Source of the DNA: Aquilaria yunnanensis
Lineage: Eukaryota; Streptophyta; Magnoliopsida; Malvales; Thymelaeaceae
Direction of reading: 5' to 3'
Assembly: GCA_039654915.1 (NCBI GenBank)
Contig: CM077599.1
Coordinates: forward strand, 5,334,501 to 5,398,500
DNA length: 64,000 bases
A program made the translations under genes and the position numbers. Of this stretch, positions 1-11,759 are shown piece by piece; within the stretch, counting starts at the first letter, position 1, and each line of letters starts with the position of its first letter. The notes beneath the pieces were generated by a model. It made no database searches, had not been told where the DNA came from, and saw nothing but the letters and a program-made list of their open reading frames with translations.

Positions 1-1100
1 CTATGGGACACAAAGAAATTGGAAAAATATAAATGCAGGAAGTATGTCGAATAGTTGTGGATGGTACAAATTTAAGTGGATCTTGCAAACTGGAATATTT
101 TAGCGTCACTAGGAAAAGTCCTCTTTTGTGAAAACTTTCGTAGATTTAGAATTAGTCCCAAGTGTAAACGAACCTGTGTCTGTGGTTTTGTTATCATCAT
201 TGGTGAATCAAGAATTCACTAATTGAAGCTGTTGCCAGATGCACTTAAATGCTTGTTAGAAAGGAATTGCAGGCCGCGTCCTTCACATGACGAAGGACCA
301 TCCACCAGGCACCAAACCCTTTATGTGATATCTATTTATTACATCATAAGAATTGATGGGTTTCTCATGATCTTAATTCCTCCTAGGAAAGGTTTCATCT
401 TCTTAATTAAGGAAGATCCATGTAACCACGTGGTACAACCGCTCTCTGTGACTTTGGCTTGAGCAGATGCTACTGTGGAAACAGTGACAGGTTTTGCACT
501 ACTCTTTCACTGTCCCCCTTACCTTTTCCTCACTGAATAGATATATAATATAACCTTTGGTAAATGATCCAACACATAAGGTCTCCGTCTCACCGTTTGT
601 GTCTTTGATGACCAATAAAAACACATATCTCGGTGGGAGTTGAAGAACTAGAACTACTTGATCCTAGCATAGGGCCTTAACCTTAAATCATTTGGACACA
701 TATCTACAGGTTACTTGCTATATACTCAACTTATTTACAGACACAAGCATGAGTCATTCTTATTTAAAATGTCATATCCATATCAAGTATTTACCAACTT
801 GGGTCCTTGGATGCAAGATTGATCCATAATCTAGGTTGCTACGTCGTGAATGGAGATAAGTGTTGGGTGTCTGGCCTCGGGCCCTTAAAGTCATTAGAAG
901 AGGCAGACCAACAGTAAGAGTGGCAGTAATGGCTGGGGCTTTTAATTTTTGCAGTCTACCCTGTAAATTCATGCAAAGGAAAGGGTAGTTTAGTAATGCA
1001 AGCCTTCTACCTGTTCATTTAAAGCTGTTAATAGAATGGTAACAAGTAACAACTGCAGTTTGCCAAAACAGGGAAAAGTCCAAAAACAATTTAAAACCCT
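1..1100. other. upstream intergenic region, no gene recognised
   Basis: I see no conserved coding sequence here. The few short open frames (longest about 79 codons at 223-462) have no family resemblance that I recognise and no splice context. The stretch presumably holds the distal promoter of the gene starting at 1282. A TATA-like AT run (TATTTATAT) sits near 1117-1126, about 160 bases before that start codon. Confidence 0.5.
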
Positions 1101-1281
1101 AGGCAGTCCCTACCTAATATTTATATCACCTATGAGGCCCTAGCTTCCCTGCATTGTGTACTTTTGTCTTTCAACAGTGTGTTTGATAGACAGACTATGA
1201 TTCTCTAGCCCACCTCTCCCCTTCTCTGGCTGCCTTCTAGAGTGTAAATTAGAGAAAAATTCCCAACTTTCAAAGACAGAA

Positions 1282-3637
1282 ATGAGAGGTCGATCCTTAA
1301 GGCAAGAAATCAAAGACGCAATGGAAATTGATAAAGTTGGTGAGCTCAAAGAAGAGCCTCAGCTGTCTGGTGCTTATATCAGAAGCCTAGTGAAACAGCT
1401 GACCTCTTCCAGAGCCAAAGATCCCACAAACCCCAAAGGCGCTGATTCTGCTGATGGGAATGGGCTACGTGACCAAAATTCCTCCAAAATCAGTGAAGGG
1501 GCTAGTGAAACACCACATACCGATCGGCAGCAACCACCTCAACAACACAAAAAACAAGTCAGGAGGAGGCTTCATACCAGCAGGCCTTACCAAGAGAGGC
1601 TTCTTAACATGGCTGAAGCCCGGAGAGAAATTGTTACTGCTCTCAAATTCCACAGAGCAGCCATGAAACAGGCCGATGAACAACGGCGGAAACAACAGCA
1701 GGAGGTGCATCAGGACCAATCTCTATCCTTGCATGTTTCACCTCCATATTTTGAGCAGGAAGCAAGGATGAAATCTAGGAGAAATCCTAGAATATACCCA
1801 TCAAGCACAGACAACTTCGCTTACCTGGATAGTTTTTCTTATTCATCTTTCTCCCATCCCCCTCCCCCTCAAAATCCATTTTCTTGGCCAGTTTCTCCAC
1901 TGCTTCCATCTGCTGCAGAGAACCTGAATTTTCCTTTGCCAAACCAAACATTAGGCCTAAACCTGAATTTTCATGATTTCAACATCATAGACACCACTCT
2001 TGACGCTAACAGCGACAACAGCAACCACAATCCTTCCATCTATTCATCTTCATCTCCATCATCAACATCTTCCCCGACCCTTTCTGTTGTTACCGAGGAA
2101 GTTCCATCAGCAGCGATCTCATATGAGAGAGGCCTCTCTTCCATGGCTGAAGCTGCTGAATCTTATGGTGGGGGCGGCTTGCACCATGCCATGGATGATC
2201 AGGAGATGGCTGAGATCAGATCAATAGGGGAGCAGCATCAGATGGAGTGGAATGACACCATGAATTTGATGACATCAGCATGGTGGTTCAAGTTCTTGAA
2301 CACCTTGGAAGTTGGCCCAGAAGTGAAGGTACAGGATGATGGCTACACCCCATTTGATCAAGTCATGGAATTCCCTGACTGGATGAATGCAAGTGAGAGC
2401 TGCTTGCAACAACATTTTGATGATTATTACCCTGATCCTGCCTTGCCCTGGTAAGAGTCATTCTCTCTTCCCCCTCCTCGTATTTCCAATTCCATCGCCC
2501 TTTTTTCTTATAGCTTTTGAAGCTTTGAAAGGAAGTTTCAACCAAATCTACCTTTCTATCCAATACAAGGTTTGTTCTGAAAATGATTTTGGTGATTTGG
2601 GTTCTGGGATCATTTGGGGCAGGATTGATAGGAGTAAATTCAGTTGAAAACTATTAAATCTTTACAAACAGCGAGGCAATTGAAAAGTAAGATGAAGGCA
2701 GGCTGCACATGCACCCATTTCCTAAGCTTTTCAGGCAATAAACTCTGTAAACAAGAAGCCTTTCCGTAGGAAACCGAGCATTTCTGATGTCCTTTTCCTT
2801 GTTTTCAACGCCATCAGACACAGGAAAGGGCCACCTCATTTTCTTGGTGCTTACAGTCCTAATGGATGCAAATTTCACTTACTGCTTTTTAAACAGTGTA
2901 TTAACACTAAACACAATGATTTATAGAGTCTATTAACTATTTAGCATGTCAATTTATAGACTTCACTTTTATAAAATTCTTTTACGTTACTCTGGTTAAC
3001 ATTCTTAGTTCTATACCTTGGTTTAAACATTTAAATTGGTGCTTAGATCTCATTATTACGGGCGTAAATTTGGTCTTTTGTACAAGTGTAGTTTCTTTGC
3101 TAGTGTTAAATTGATTTGTTCTTCTCCTCCTTTAGAAGTGTACATGACAAACTAATTCATCAAGCATGTTGAATCAACATAAGTGGGCTGTGGTAAGAAA
3201 CCTTAGCTGAAAGGTAGTCCAAGTGTCTGGTGCTTATCCTTTAGAACCAATCGTCTTTTTGGATTGGATCTTATCCTAAGGAAAATGGCGAGGCGGTTTC
3301 GGCTCACGTGTGACCAAATTGATTTACATGGAACTCTAACCCTTTTTTATTGTTGCCTCAAAATTTCATAAGCTTGCTTTTCCTGCCATAGAATGATTTC
3401 TCGTAGTTCTAGGTCGTCACCCCTTGGTTCTATCTCTGCTCACAACAATAACAGTTTAATCAGTTGGACCCTATTTTTTTTAATTCTGCCCTTTTTCTCT
3501 TGTTTTAATTTGTGAGGAAAAAGTTACTATTATGTTCGGTTAAATGACTAATTTTCTTGTTTCTTTGTTGTGATTTTGCGATTGACAGTTTGGAAATTGG
3601 AGAAGTTGGAGGACTGGATGGAGACTGGCTTGCTTGA
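1282..3637 (+). CDS. uncharacterised plant-specific proline/serine-rich protein, two exons (1282-2450, 3589-3637)
   Basis: I do not recognise a named function. The exon 1 frame has a stop at 2452-2454, but that stop lies inside a strong splice donor (CCCTG followed by GTAAGAG at 2451). Joining 2450 to 3589, after the acceptor ATTGACAG, keeps the frame and adds 16 residues ending in GGLDGDWLA, giving about 405 residues. The protein has a conserved-looking N-terminal block SGAYIRSLVKQLTSSR (residues 29-44), a basic helical stretch at about residues 93-131 (RRRLHTSRPYQERLLNMAEA and on), then a long Ser/Pro/Asn-rich, probably disordered middle, and a Trp-containing acidic C-terminal third. I see no signal peptide or membrane segment. 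The overall layout resembles plant proteins annotated only as hydroxyproline-rich family proteins; that is inference. Retention of the 1138-base intron would end the protein at LPW after 390 residues. Confidence 0.8.
2451..3588 (+). other. intron of the 1282-3637 gene
   Basis: The donor is GTAAGAG at 2451 and the acceptor is TTGACAG ending at 3588, preceded by a T-rich tract. The intron is 1138 bases and AT-rich. I see no nested gene in it. Its first bases encode an in-frame TAA, so an unspliced transcript would give a slightly shorter protein. Confidence 0.75.
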
Positions 3638-5040
3638 CAAGGATTGATTACGTTTTTTTATTAATCAAATCTTTGGCTCCTTTTTTTATGTTTCTATTTT
3701 CCCCTTTTTTGTTGGGATTGAAAATTTTTGCTCTCCTCTTTTCTTTTCTTTTCTTCTTTTTTTCTTTTTTTTCTGGGCAAGTAATCCTGAGATCCTTCAC
3801 TATAATAATAAGGCTTGCAAATATGTGAAAGTGGTGGGCAAGCAAGCCAACGAGGGAAATAATGTGATAGAGGAGCATATGTTATTGTACTGTGTCAGTC
3901 TCATAGTCAATATGATTGAGAAATTATCTGCAATTGGAAATCTTTTTCTTGCATGCTTAATTTTGCCCCCGTTTCATGGATAATATTGTGTTGTTTCTTG
4001 GAAGTTTTTTTAGGGTAAATATTATAAAACGGGACACGATTGATCCACCTATTTTGTTAAGGGATGTGCCTACGGTACCATTTGTCGATACAGACACATG
4101 ATCAGCGAATTCTCTCGTCACGTATGGTTTTTCTCTATTATATTTTCCTGCAGAATCTCATAAAAAATAAATAAATAAATTCAAGAGTTTCTGAGAGTGA
4201 GGCTGTAATGTGCCACTTACAATTTTTTCTTGTGATAGAAGGCAATCCAGAAGTTTCTTCAAAATTGAAAACTTTGGAATGTTTCTGAATATTCTTATTT
4301 TATTCTCGACTTGAGTCCAATTTTGTCCCGCAGCAGAGTAAAATAATAGCCAGCATGTGGCCTATTTTTGCACATAACATCTCAAATTGGCTCAGGCTCA
4401 GTCAGTTTATAAATTTTTAATTAGATTCAAGGTCTTTTAAATGGAAAGCTTCTGTACCAAATAATTCATTAAAGATATTATTTTTCATTAATGGAGTGGA
4501 GGATGTACCTAAAACCAATCCTAAGCTGCAATGGAAGGCGAAATGTGTTAAGTACTGCGAAGTTATCGTTGTGTGTGTTTTGGGCCCAAACACTTCAGGT
4601 TTTTCTCGGGTTTGGGCTGACTCGTTTAAGCTTTTAGGCTTTAACCAAACTGGCCCATTTTCAAATTATTTTTCAACTGAAGTTTCTTAATGTTTGATTG
4701 TTATGATGGCCAAATTCCGCTCACTCACTGCTAACCAATCGTATAAAACCTAAATGGAAGATTATATTTAAAAAGAAATTTTGGAAGTAGCATTACTACA
4801 TTTAGAAACACAAAAGAATAAAAACAAATTGAACCTTGCCAATCTCGGGCTTCGAATCTTAATCTATGCCCAACTTATACAACAGTAAAACTGCGTTTTA
4901 CTTAACCCATCTTGGGCCTGAGCCGCCTGAGCTGAGTCTGACAAAATTATTATTATTATTATTATTTTCCGTGCAATTACAGGACTTGCTGATCAAACTA
5001 ATTACTACTCATTCATCCCAAGTGTTTTGTATTATTTCAG
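3638..5040. other. 3' flank and intergenic region, no gene recognised
   Basis: AT-rich DNA with a pyrimidine-rich tract at 3730-3775 and an ATT microsatellite at 4948-4966. Short open frames are present but none resembles a protein that I recognise. Confidence 0.5.
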
Positions 5041-5044
5041 TTTT

Positions 5045-5220
5045 TTAGTTAAATTTAACTTAAATTTATTTATATTAATATTTAATAATTTTTTTAAATT
5101 TTATATTTAAAAACTATAAGACAATCTTATTGTTTTTAAATATAATTTTTTAAATTTTTTTAACAAATATTAATATAAAAAATTTTAAATCGAACTTAAG
5201 TTAAATTATTTAAATTGTGT
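5045..5220. repeat. AT-rich foldback inverted repeat (MITE-like)
   Basis: The two halves are near reverse complements. The left arm runs from about 5045 (AGTTAAATTTAACTTAAATT) to about 5118, and the right arm runs back from about 5220 (a reverse copy of TAATTTAACTTAAGTT) to about 5131. The centre holds CTATAAGACAATCTTAT. The arms are about 80 bases with small indels. I could not fix a target-site duplication, so the superfamily is open. Confidence 0.6.
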
Positions 5221-5229
5221 AAAGAACTT

Positions 5230-6243
5230 AGGACAAAGGCAGTATATAATAAACTTAAGTAGAAGTAATTCATGTGAACTAGAGCTTTAGCTCGAAAAGC
5301 AAACTTCTAAAGTTCATGTAATTCGGGTCAGTTCAAAGATGAGAGTTTGAAAGTTGTTGGAGAAGTCTTCAAACTCTCCTTGATATGTAATACACATCTC
5401 TTTCCGGCCTCTTGACTTTAATATAATCTATACTTCTTTAGTCCCATTTTTTTTTAAAAAAATTATACCTCTAGACACAGAAAATAAGTTTTTTTTTTAA
5501 ATTGTATCTCTAGACTCAGAAAATAGTGTATATTATTCTTTTATTTTTTACTCCTGCAACTAAACAGAAAAAAAAAATTGAGATTTGTATAATAAGAGTT
5601 TCAATTAGGATTAAAGATTCTCTTTTTATTTTTGAGATTTTGTGAGGTATAGTTTAGATGAGTGTAAAAAAATTTTCTTTTTGAATAATGATGAAAATTT
5701 AAATGAAAATAGTACAGTAAATTGAATGTTGAAAACTTAAAAAAAAAAAAAAAAGGTGAATGGATAAATTTCTGAGAGGAATGAAGAAATGTGGAAAAAA
5801 GAAGTAGTCAAAGAAGTCTGTGCTGCATGGCATCTGATGTCACGTCAGCACGTGTTTGAAAGTCCCGTACGCTTTCGTGATCAATCCGCTGAACAAATTA
5901 ATGTTACATACACAAACATAGAGTCGAGTCGGTATAAACCTAACACATCGCTCTGGTCTGGAATCAATTTTGCAAACACATTTCAGTCTATTTCATTATG
6001 AATAAATGAATTCGTTGAACACATCATCCAAATATGAACTGGGGCATCAGAATCAGAAACAGGTGATTAATTAAACGAAACCCTTTTAATTGTACACCGG
6101 ACGGCCTAACTAATTAATTAGATATCCTTTTCTTTTTTGTTTATTCCCAGTAATTAATGCTATTTAATTAATTAGGCTAGCAAGCTGTAATTAAAATTAA
6201 TAACAGCAGTTTGATGATTAAAATCTTATAACTTAATGACCAT
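5230..6243. other. intergenic region downstream of FMO1
   Basis: AT-rich spacer between the foldback repeat and the 3' end of the monooxygenase gene. It contains A/T homopolymers, for example near 5740. No coding sequence is supported. Confidence 0.5.
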
Positions 6244-8833
6244 TCAATTCTTATTAATTATACATATGGATCGATCCTCTGCATAATCCTGGCTATTGTA
6301 GGGGGTGAAAGCTTCCGAGACCCAATTCTTCTTCCTCCGGGGCCTCCATCCCATCTCTTCACAGATCTCGTCGCTGTGGTTAATACTAAACGTCGAAATG
6401 CACTGCTTTCTGTAGAATCTGGTCGTCTTCTTCATGATCTCCATCTCTTTCCACACCTGCCCCAGCATTTCGCCCCTCTCCGGTAGCTTGAAAACGCCCT
6501 CCGCCAGCCTCGACAGCCATTTGCACCTCAGTTCTGCCGTCTGCAGATTCGAAACGCTCTCGATGTACCCCACGAACGCCATGTTTGGGATCAGCGGGTG
6601 GATGGTTCCCCTGTACAAAGGCATCATGTCGAATGAATCGAAGAAGAGATCGGAGAAGGGTTGTGGGAGGAGGTTTTGGAGCTTCTTCTTGCCATCATAG
6701 CCGGTGGCGAGAAGGACAAGATCCGCGTCTAATCTGGTCTTGTCTTCGAATTCAAGTCCTCCGGACCAGAACCACCACTTTGACGTTCTCTTGAACAATA
6801 TCCTCCCATTGTCAGCCTGGGGAAAGAAGTTTTCCGGCAGGATGGCCATCTGGCAAGAAGCATAGTCCTCCTCGAATGGATGCTCTGGTCTCAGCCCATG
6901 CTTCTCTAACGGAAGCTTCCACGCCAAGTATGATTCTATCACCTTGGAAACTGCTTTTCTCTGAGACCCCCAAGATTAATTAACAAACTAAATCAGGTGG
7001 TAGCTAGACAGAAATGGAGATATATATGCTTTAACTTACGATAATGTTAATTTAATTTAAATATGTGTGTGTGTGTGGAGAGTCCAATATTAGATTAATA
7101 CAATTGCGGAAGCAATTAACTGAAAATTACCAAAGGCGAGAAAAGAGGGGAAAGTAAGCTCCTGAGGGGGCCTTGGTTGGGACTTTGGTGGATCAACTGG
7201 GAGGACCTCGTGGAATAGAATAAGAAAAATGGCAATCCCCAAATCCGGTAAGCTGGAACAGTCCAATGCAAAGTCCTTATCACCATCGTGCAAGGTTGAC
7301 CATCTGCTCCTTTTTGTTTCCAAATAAAAATAAATAAATAAATCAAGTCAGAACATAAAATATTAGGCGCCAAATTAATATAGTTACTAACTACACTAAT
7401 ATTTAACACTACTAAGTGCCCAGTCAACCCTGATTCTTTACATTATAAAAATGGTCAAGGTACGTACGTACTTCAACCTATCACCTGGCGGGTCAAATTA
7501 AAATATTTATCCTACCTGTCGACTTGTCTACCTACTGAAACAGTATTTCACCCATATATACTCATACTCGTATATGTACATGTACATATATTAGTACGTG
7601 CTTATATATGTGTGTATACTAGTACGTATCATTTTTTCTAGACAGGAGGCTAGGATGATAATTTCATTAAAAAGCCAGCCAGAAGCTGGAAGGGACAAAG
7701 TTGCAGACAAATGAAACATGCAACGGAACAAAATTGAGTCAGCTATATAACCCCTCAGCTCATAACAACAGAGAAACAATTACAAGAACAGTAAGCTGAC
7801 AGAAGAAGAAAGATTGAAAATATATATACATAAAGCCGTGTAATATTATCTGAGACAATAACTATCCTTATTTTACCAGATTAAAACACACACACACATA
7901 TATATAATTTGAAAATAGTTAATTATTAATTAGTAAATATGTAGGCACCTTGGTTGGCCTCAGCGCACTCTGTAGCCAGATCGATAGCCGATTTTCTGTA
8001 GCCAACGATGGCAACTCGCTTCCCTCTCAGGACCTCATGAGCTTCATCTTTGCCGAGTTTAGAGTAATCCATGGAGTGCATCACCTTTCCATTGAATACT
8101 TGTTCACCTTTTCCTGGCGGGCACGTGGGCATTTTCGGGATATCTCCGTACTTTCCGATACAAATAACCAGTAACTCGAAAGCGTACCACTAAGGATCGA
8201 TATAATAATTAATACATACAATTAAATCCGTTGCTTAATGTTAGTATCTTTTGCAATTGGAAATTAAATGGAATATATATACATATTTAGAATATGAAAA
8301 CCATGCATGCATATATATATATACATATATTTTCTTAATTAGTTGAAGCATTAATGAAATGATTGAAAGATAGATATATATGCGCAGCATGCATAAACCT
8401 GAATGATACGATTAGGCTGCTGCTGTACGGCCACCTCCCACACGGGAAAGCCTCTGAGGAGAGGTGCATAGGAGACGACGTCGTCTTGGCCGATGTAGCG
8501 AATCCGGACCACCTTGGAGTTGAACTTGATGAATTTGAGGACATCAAAGTGTGTGGCGTAGCCTTGCAAGTAGTCCAAAATCTCAAGGTGAGAAGGGAAG
8601 CTGGAATTATCCCGTTCCTCCCAGGGATAGTCCGAGAACTCAAAATCGCACCTCGGAGTCTGGAGTTTCGTGGAACTGAACGAGCAGTGCTTCCAAACAC
8701 CACCAATAGAGTCAGTCGCCTCAAACACTATTGGGTCATACCGGCAGAGTTGTTTGGCGGCAGCAATACCACTAATCCCAGCCCCGATAATCCCAACCTT
8801 GGACGAAGTCTGAACCTGCTGAGGCATATTCAT
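6244..8833 (-). CDS. FMO1: flavin-containing monooxygenase, FMO1 type; exons 8833-8399, 8189-7949, 7309-7131, 6960-6244
   Basis: The four exons join in phase (0, 1, 0) into a 523-residue protein, the usual length for the plant family. Motifs seen: the FAD-binding GAGISG (residues 17-22); the FMO-identifying motif with F177, G179, H183 and Y187 in the context FNGKVMHSMDY; an NADPH-site motif IVGYRKSAID (206-215); and the LLATGYDG motif (ATGY at 370-373). All introns are GT-AG: 8398-8190, 7948-7310 and 7130-6961. The C-terminal third (CISTFSINH, SQDY) closely follows the Arabidopsis FMO1 clade as I know it. Known for that clade: Arabidopsis FMO1 N-hydroxylates pipecolic acid and is needed for systemic acquired resistance. 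Whether this copy is the orthologue or a paralogue cannot be settled here. Two in-frame Met codons (8833 and 8827) are possible starts. The catalytic motifs are intact and there is no in-frame stop. Confidence 0.93.
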
Positions 8834-8910
8834 ATGTAAGAGTGTACGTAGCTAGGATTCGTAGGAGTACTGTGTTTTGTCTTCAACTTTGGAAGGAACA
8901 GGAGGAGGTT

Positions 8911-8917
8911 ATTTATA
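8911..8917 (-). promoter_or_regulatory. TATA box of the FMO1-type gene
   Basis: On the minus strand the sequence reads CTCTATAAATAACC, with TATAAAT at 8917-8911, about 78 bases upstream of the start codon. This is a typical position and a near-consensus TATA element. Confidence 0.7.
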
Positions 8918-9104
8918 GAGGGCTAACTAGGCTGTTTTAGGAAAGTTGTTAAATACTGTTACTACTAGATATACCACATCTCATGCTTTTAATAGATACT
9001 ATACTATATACTGAGCTGCTTATCATTACTGTTTTCACAAAAAATAAACATTCGAATATTATTTTAAAGATCAAATAAATTATATAAATTTTTTTACACA
9101 TTTT

Positions 9105-9840
9105 TATATGTATTCTAATTTTTCTCATCATAATTTGTCAAATATACATAAAATATATATGATAAAAGATATTTTTTTATACAAAAAAAATCTTATATAT
9201 AGAGCAAAATAAATATTACTCAACAAAAAAAAAATAACTAATTTATTGATACAAGAGAAAAGAAAAAGAAATAATGCTTTAATAATAACAATACATTTTT
9301 TAATACAAAAAAAAAAGAAAGCAAAGTAAATATTTATGTTAAAATATGTGTATTAATTATATTTTACTATTTTATATATTTATGTATGATATTTTGATGT
9401 AAAATCACAAAAAAAAAAAACATCTCACACATGTCTATGAAAAATAGAATACCGTAATACGTACCTTGTAGCATTTGCTATATACCATGATTTTTTTAAA
9501 AAAAATTATATTAAAAAGTTACCGAAATACAATAATATTTTATATAAAAAGATAATAAAATGTAACACTGTAACATTTACACTGTAAAAAAAATAATATG
9601 TGAAATACAATAATATTTATATCATGTACTATTTACTGTAACATTCGATATAACACTGTATTTAATTTCATGGATTGGGGGAGGACCTAGCTAGCTAGCT
9701 TTGACCTGAGTTGTTAGAAGACTAAAAAAACAAATGAAGTGAAAATTTCGCGGACTTTTGCATTCCAATGACCAACAAGGCTTCATACGCACCAACCCTA
9801 GTCAATACTAATGGTCAATACTACATTAGTATTGATTAGG
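9105..9840. repeat. upstream duplicated block, copy 1
   Basis: An AT-rich block of about 735 bases that recurs at 9930-10585. Shared landmarks in the same order are TCATCATAATTTGTCAAATA, a run of ACTCAACAAAAAA, a TTTATGTATGATATTTTGATG segment, a GGATTGGGGGAGGACC segment and a GACCAACAAGGCTTCATACG segment. It lies upstream of the FMO1-type gene. It holds no coding sequence. Confidence 0.8.
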
Positions 9841-10766
9841 ATTTATGGCTTCATTAGCATGGACTAAATTAGGCTTCATATGTACCAACAAGGCTTCATA
9901 CGCACCAACCCTATCCAACACTATATTTTGATTTGTATTCTAATTTTTTCATCATAATTTATCAAATATAAATAAAATATATATGATAGAAGATAATTTT
10001 TTATATGAAAAACATAAAAAAAATTTATATAAAGAGCAAAATAAATATTACTCAACAAAAAAATTAATTTATTGATACAGGAGAAAAAATAATAATTTAA
10101 TAATAATAATACATTTTTTAATACCCAAAACAAGAAAGCAAAGTAAATGTTTATGTTAAAATATGTATATTAATTGTATTTTACTATTTTATATATTTAT
10201 GTATGATATTTTGATGTAAAACAACAAAAAAAATATCACACATATATCCACAAAAAATAGAATACTACAATACGTACCTCATGACATTTGTAGTATACCA
10301 CATTTTTTTTAATTTACATAAAAAAGTTACCGGTATATGAAATACTGTAATATGTCCTATGAAAAAAATAATAAAATGTAAAATTATTTATATCATATAC
10401 TACTTACTACAATGTACAATATACCATTATATTTAATTTCATGGATTGGGGGAGGACCGAGCTAGGGTTTGACTTGAGATGTTGGAAGACTGAAAAAAAC
10501 AAGTGAAGCGAAAATTTCGCGGAATTTTGCATTCCAATGACCAACGAGGCTTCATACGCACCGACCCTAGTCAATACTACATTAGTTGAGGGAAGATCAT
10601 ATTAATTATATTGTCTTGGTTGACCAGTAATCTCCGTGGTTTTTTTTTCCTTTTGGTACATTGGTTCAGGGTATATATGATAGAAAAAGGCAGATTATAC
10701 CCTTTTAGTTATTACGTCAATGGAAGCTCAGACATGTCATCTTATTTAGAGCTGGCCAGGTTGACT
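9701..10766. promoter_or_regulatory. cluster of W-box cores upstream of FMO1
   Basis: TTGAC[C/T] cores, the WRKY-binding motif, occur at 9701 (TTGACC), 10469 (TTGACT), 10620 (TTGACC) and 10761 (TTGACT). Reverse-strand cores are at 9800 (AGTCAA), 9813 (GGTCAA) and 10569 (AGTCAA). Some of the sites are homologous positions in the two duplicated blocks. The motif is short, so function is inference. Confidence 0.35.
9930..10585. repeat. upstream duplicated block, copy 2
   Basis: The second, diverged copy of the block at 9105-9840, in the same orientation, with several small deletions. The piece GGCTTCATACGCACCAACCCT also occurs alone at about 9893-9913, between the two copies. The arrangement fits an unequal-crossover tandem duplication. 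Confidence 0.8.
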
Positions 10767-11403
10767 TTTAAGTATATCGATAGGCAGTGAACAAAAAAAC
10801 GAGAAGCTAGCTGAATTTTAGAGGTTTTAAAAATATATTATTATATTAAAACTGATATAAAAACATATTTGATATATTATCTGTAACGGCTTTTTAAAAA
10901 TTCAGATCATGATTATTGAGGTAATTTTAGTTATTTTAGTAATCTAATATACTTATAATATTTAATGTAAGCAAATTCTTAATTTAATAAAGTATAGTAA
11001 CTTAAAGATGACAAAATTGGTCATTTAAGAAAAACCAGACCAAGAACGATATTTTAGTTATTTCATATAGTGACCCATTTTTATTTTATGGTTGGGTAGA
11101 GGGTGGAAAAATATTGAATTTAAGTTGTTACGGTTTTTCATGATTCTCGCTCTACCATTGTGAAATTGTGACTTGACTAAATTGTTTGTAAATGGTTTAT
11201 ATGTAACCTTTAAAAATATCAGACCTAAATTGCACGTATTTCCAAGCTGAGGGCTGGACGTGTAATTAAGGTCAAGAAGGATTCAGGGGCAGAATAACTC
11301 CGGTTTTGGTCCTAAGGTTTCCTTTAAGTTACAGATAAGTCTCCAATGTACTACTACGTACAAAAAAGGGACCAGCTGCGTAACAAATACGTAGCATGCC
11401 AAA

Positions 11404-11752
11404 GTTGACTTACACCCAATTCATTTTAACTTTAGTCAATTGACTACAAAATGACTTATTTTTATTTTTACATCTTTTTACTTGAAACTAATTTTAATTA
11501 AAAGCCAATATTATGTAATTACAATAATCAGTTGAAAATACAATTTTTATAATCTTACTAAATTTTTATGATTTTTTCTAGTTTCAAGCCTTAAAAAAGA
11601 AAAATTCATAAAAATTTAACAACATCCTAAAAATTTACTTTCAAATTGATTATTGTATCTACATAACATTGGTTTTCAAATAAAATTGGTTTCAAGTAAA
11701 AAAGATGTAAAAGTTAAAAAACGTTAGTTGACTTTAGCTCAAACGAATTGAC
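11404..11752. repeat. 350-base hairpin MITE (family shared with 63395-63745)
   Basis: The element folds on itself. The left arm (CAATTCATTTTAACTTTAGT and on) and the reverse complement of the right arm (CAATTCGTTTGAGCTAAAGT and on) align over about 165 bases, including the shared stretches TTTTTACATC and TACTTGAAAC. The centre lies near 11580. A second member is at the end of the window. No coding capacity. Confidence 0.75.
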
Positions 11753-11759
11753 CAATAAT

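Noticed and set aside
3648..3878. Lysine-rich 76-codon minus-strand frame
   Set aside because: Produced by the pyrimidine tract at 3730-3775; low complexity, no family.
8363..8839. 158-codon plus-strand frame
   Set aside because: Antisense shadow of FMO1 exon 1, which has the FAD motif and intact splice sites.
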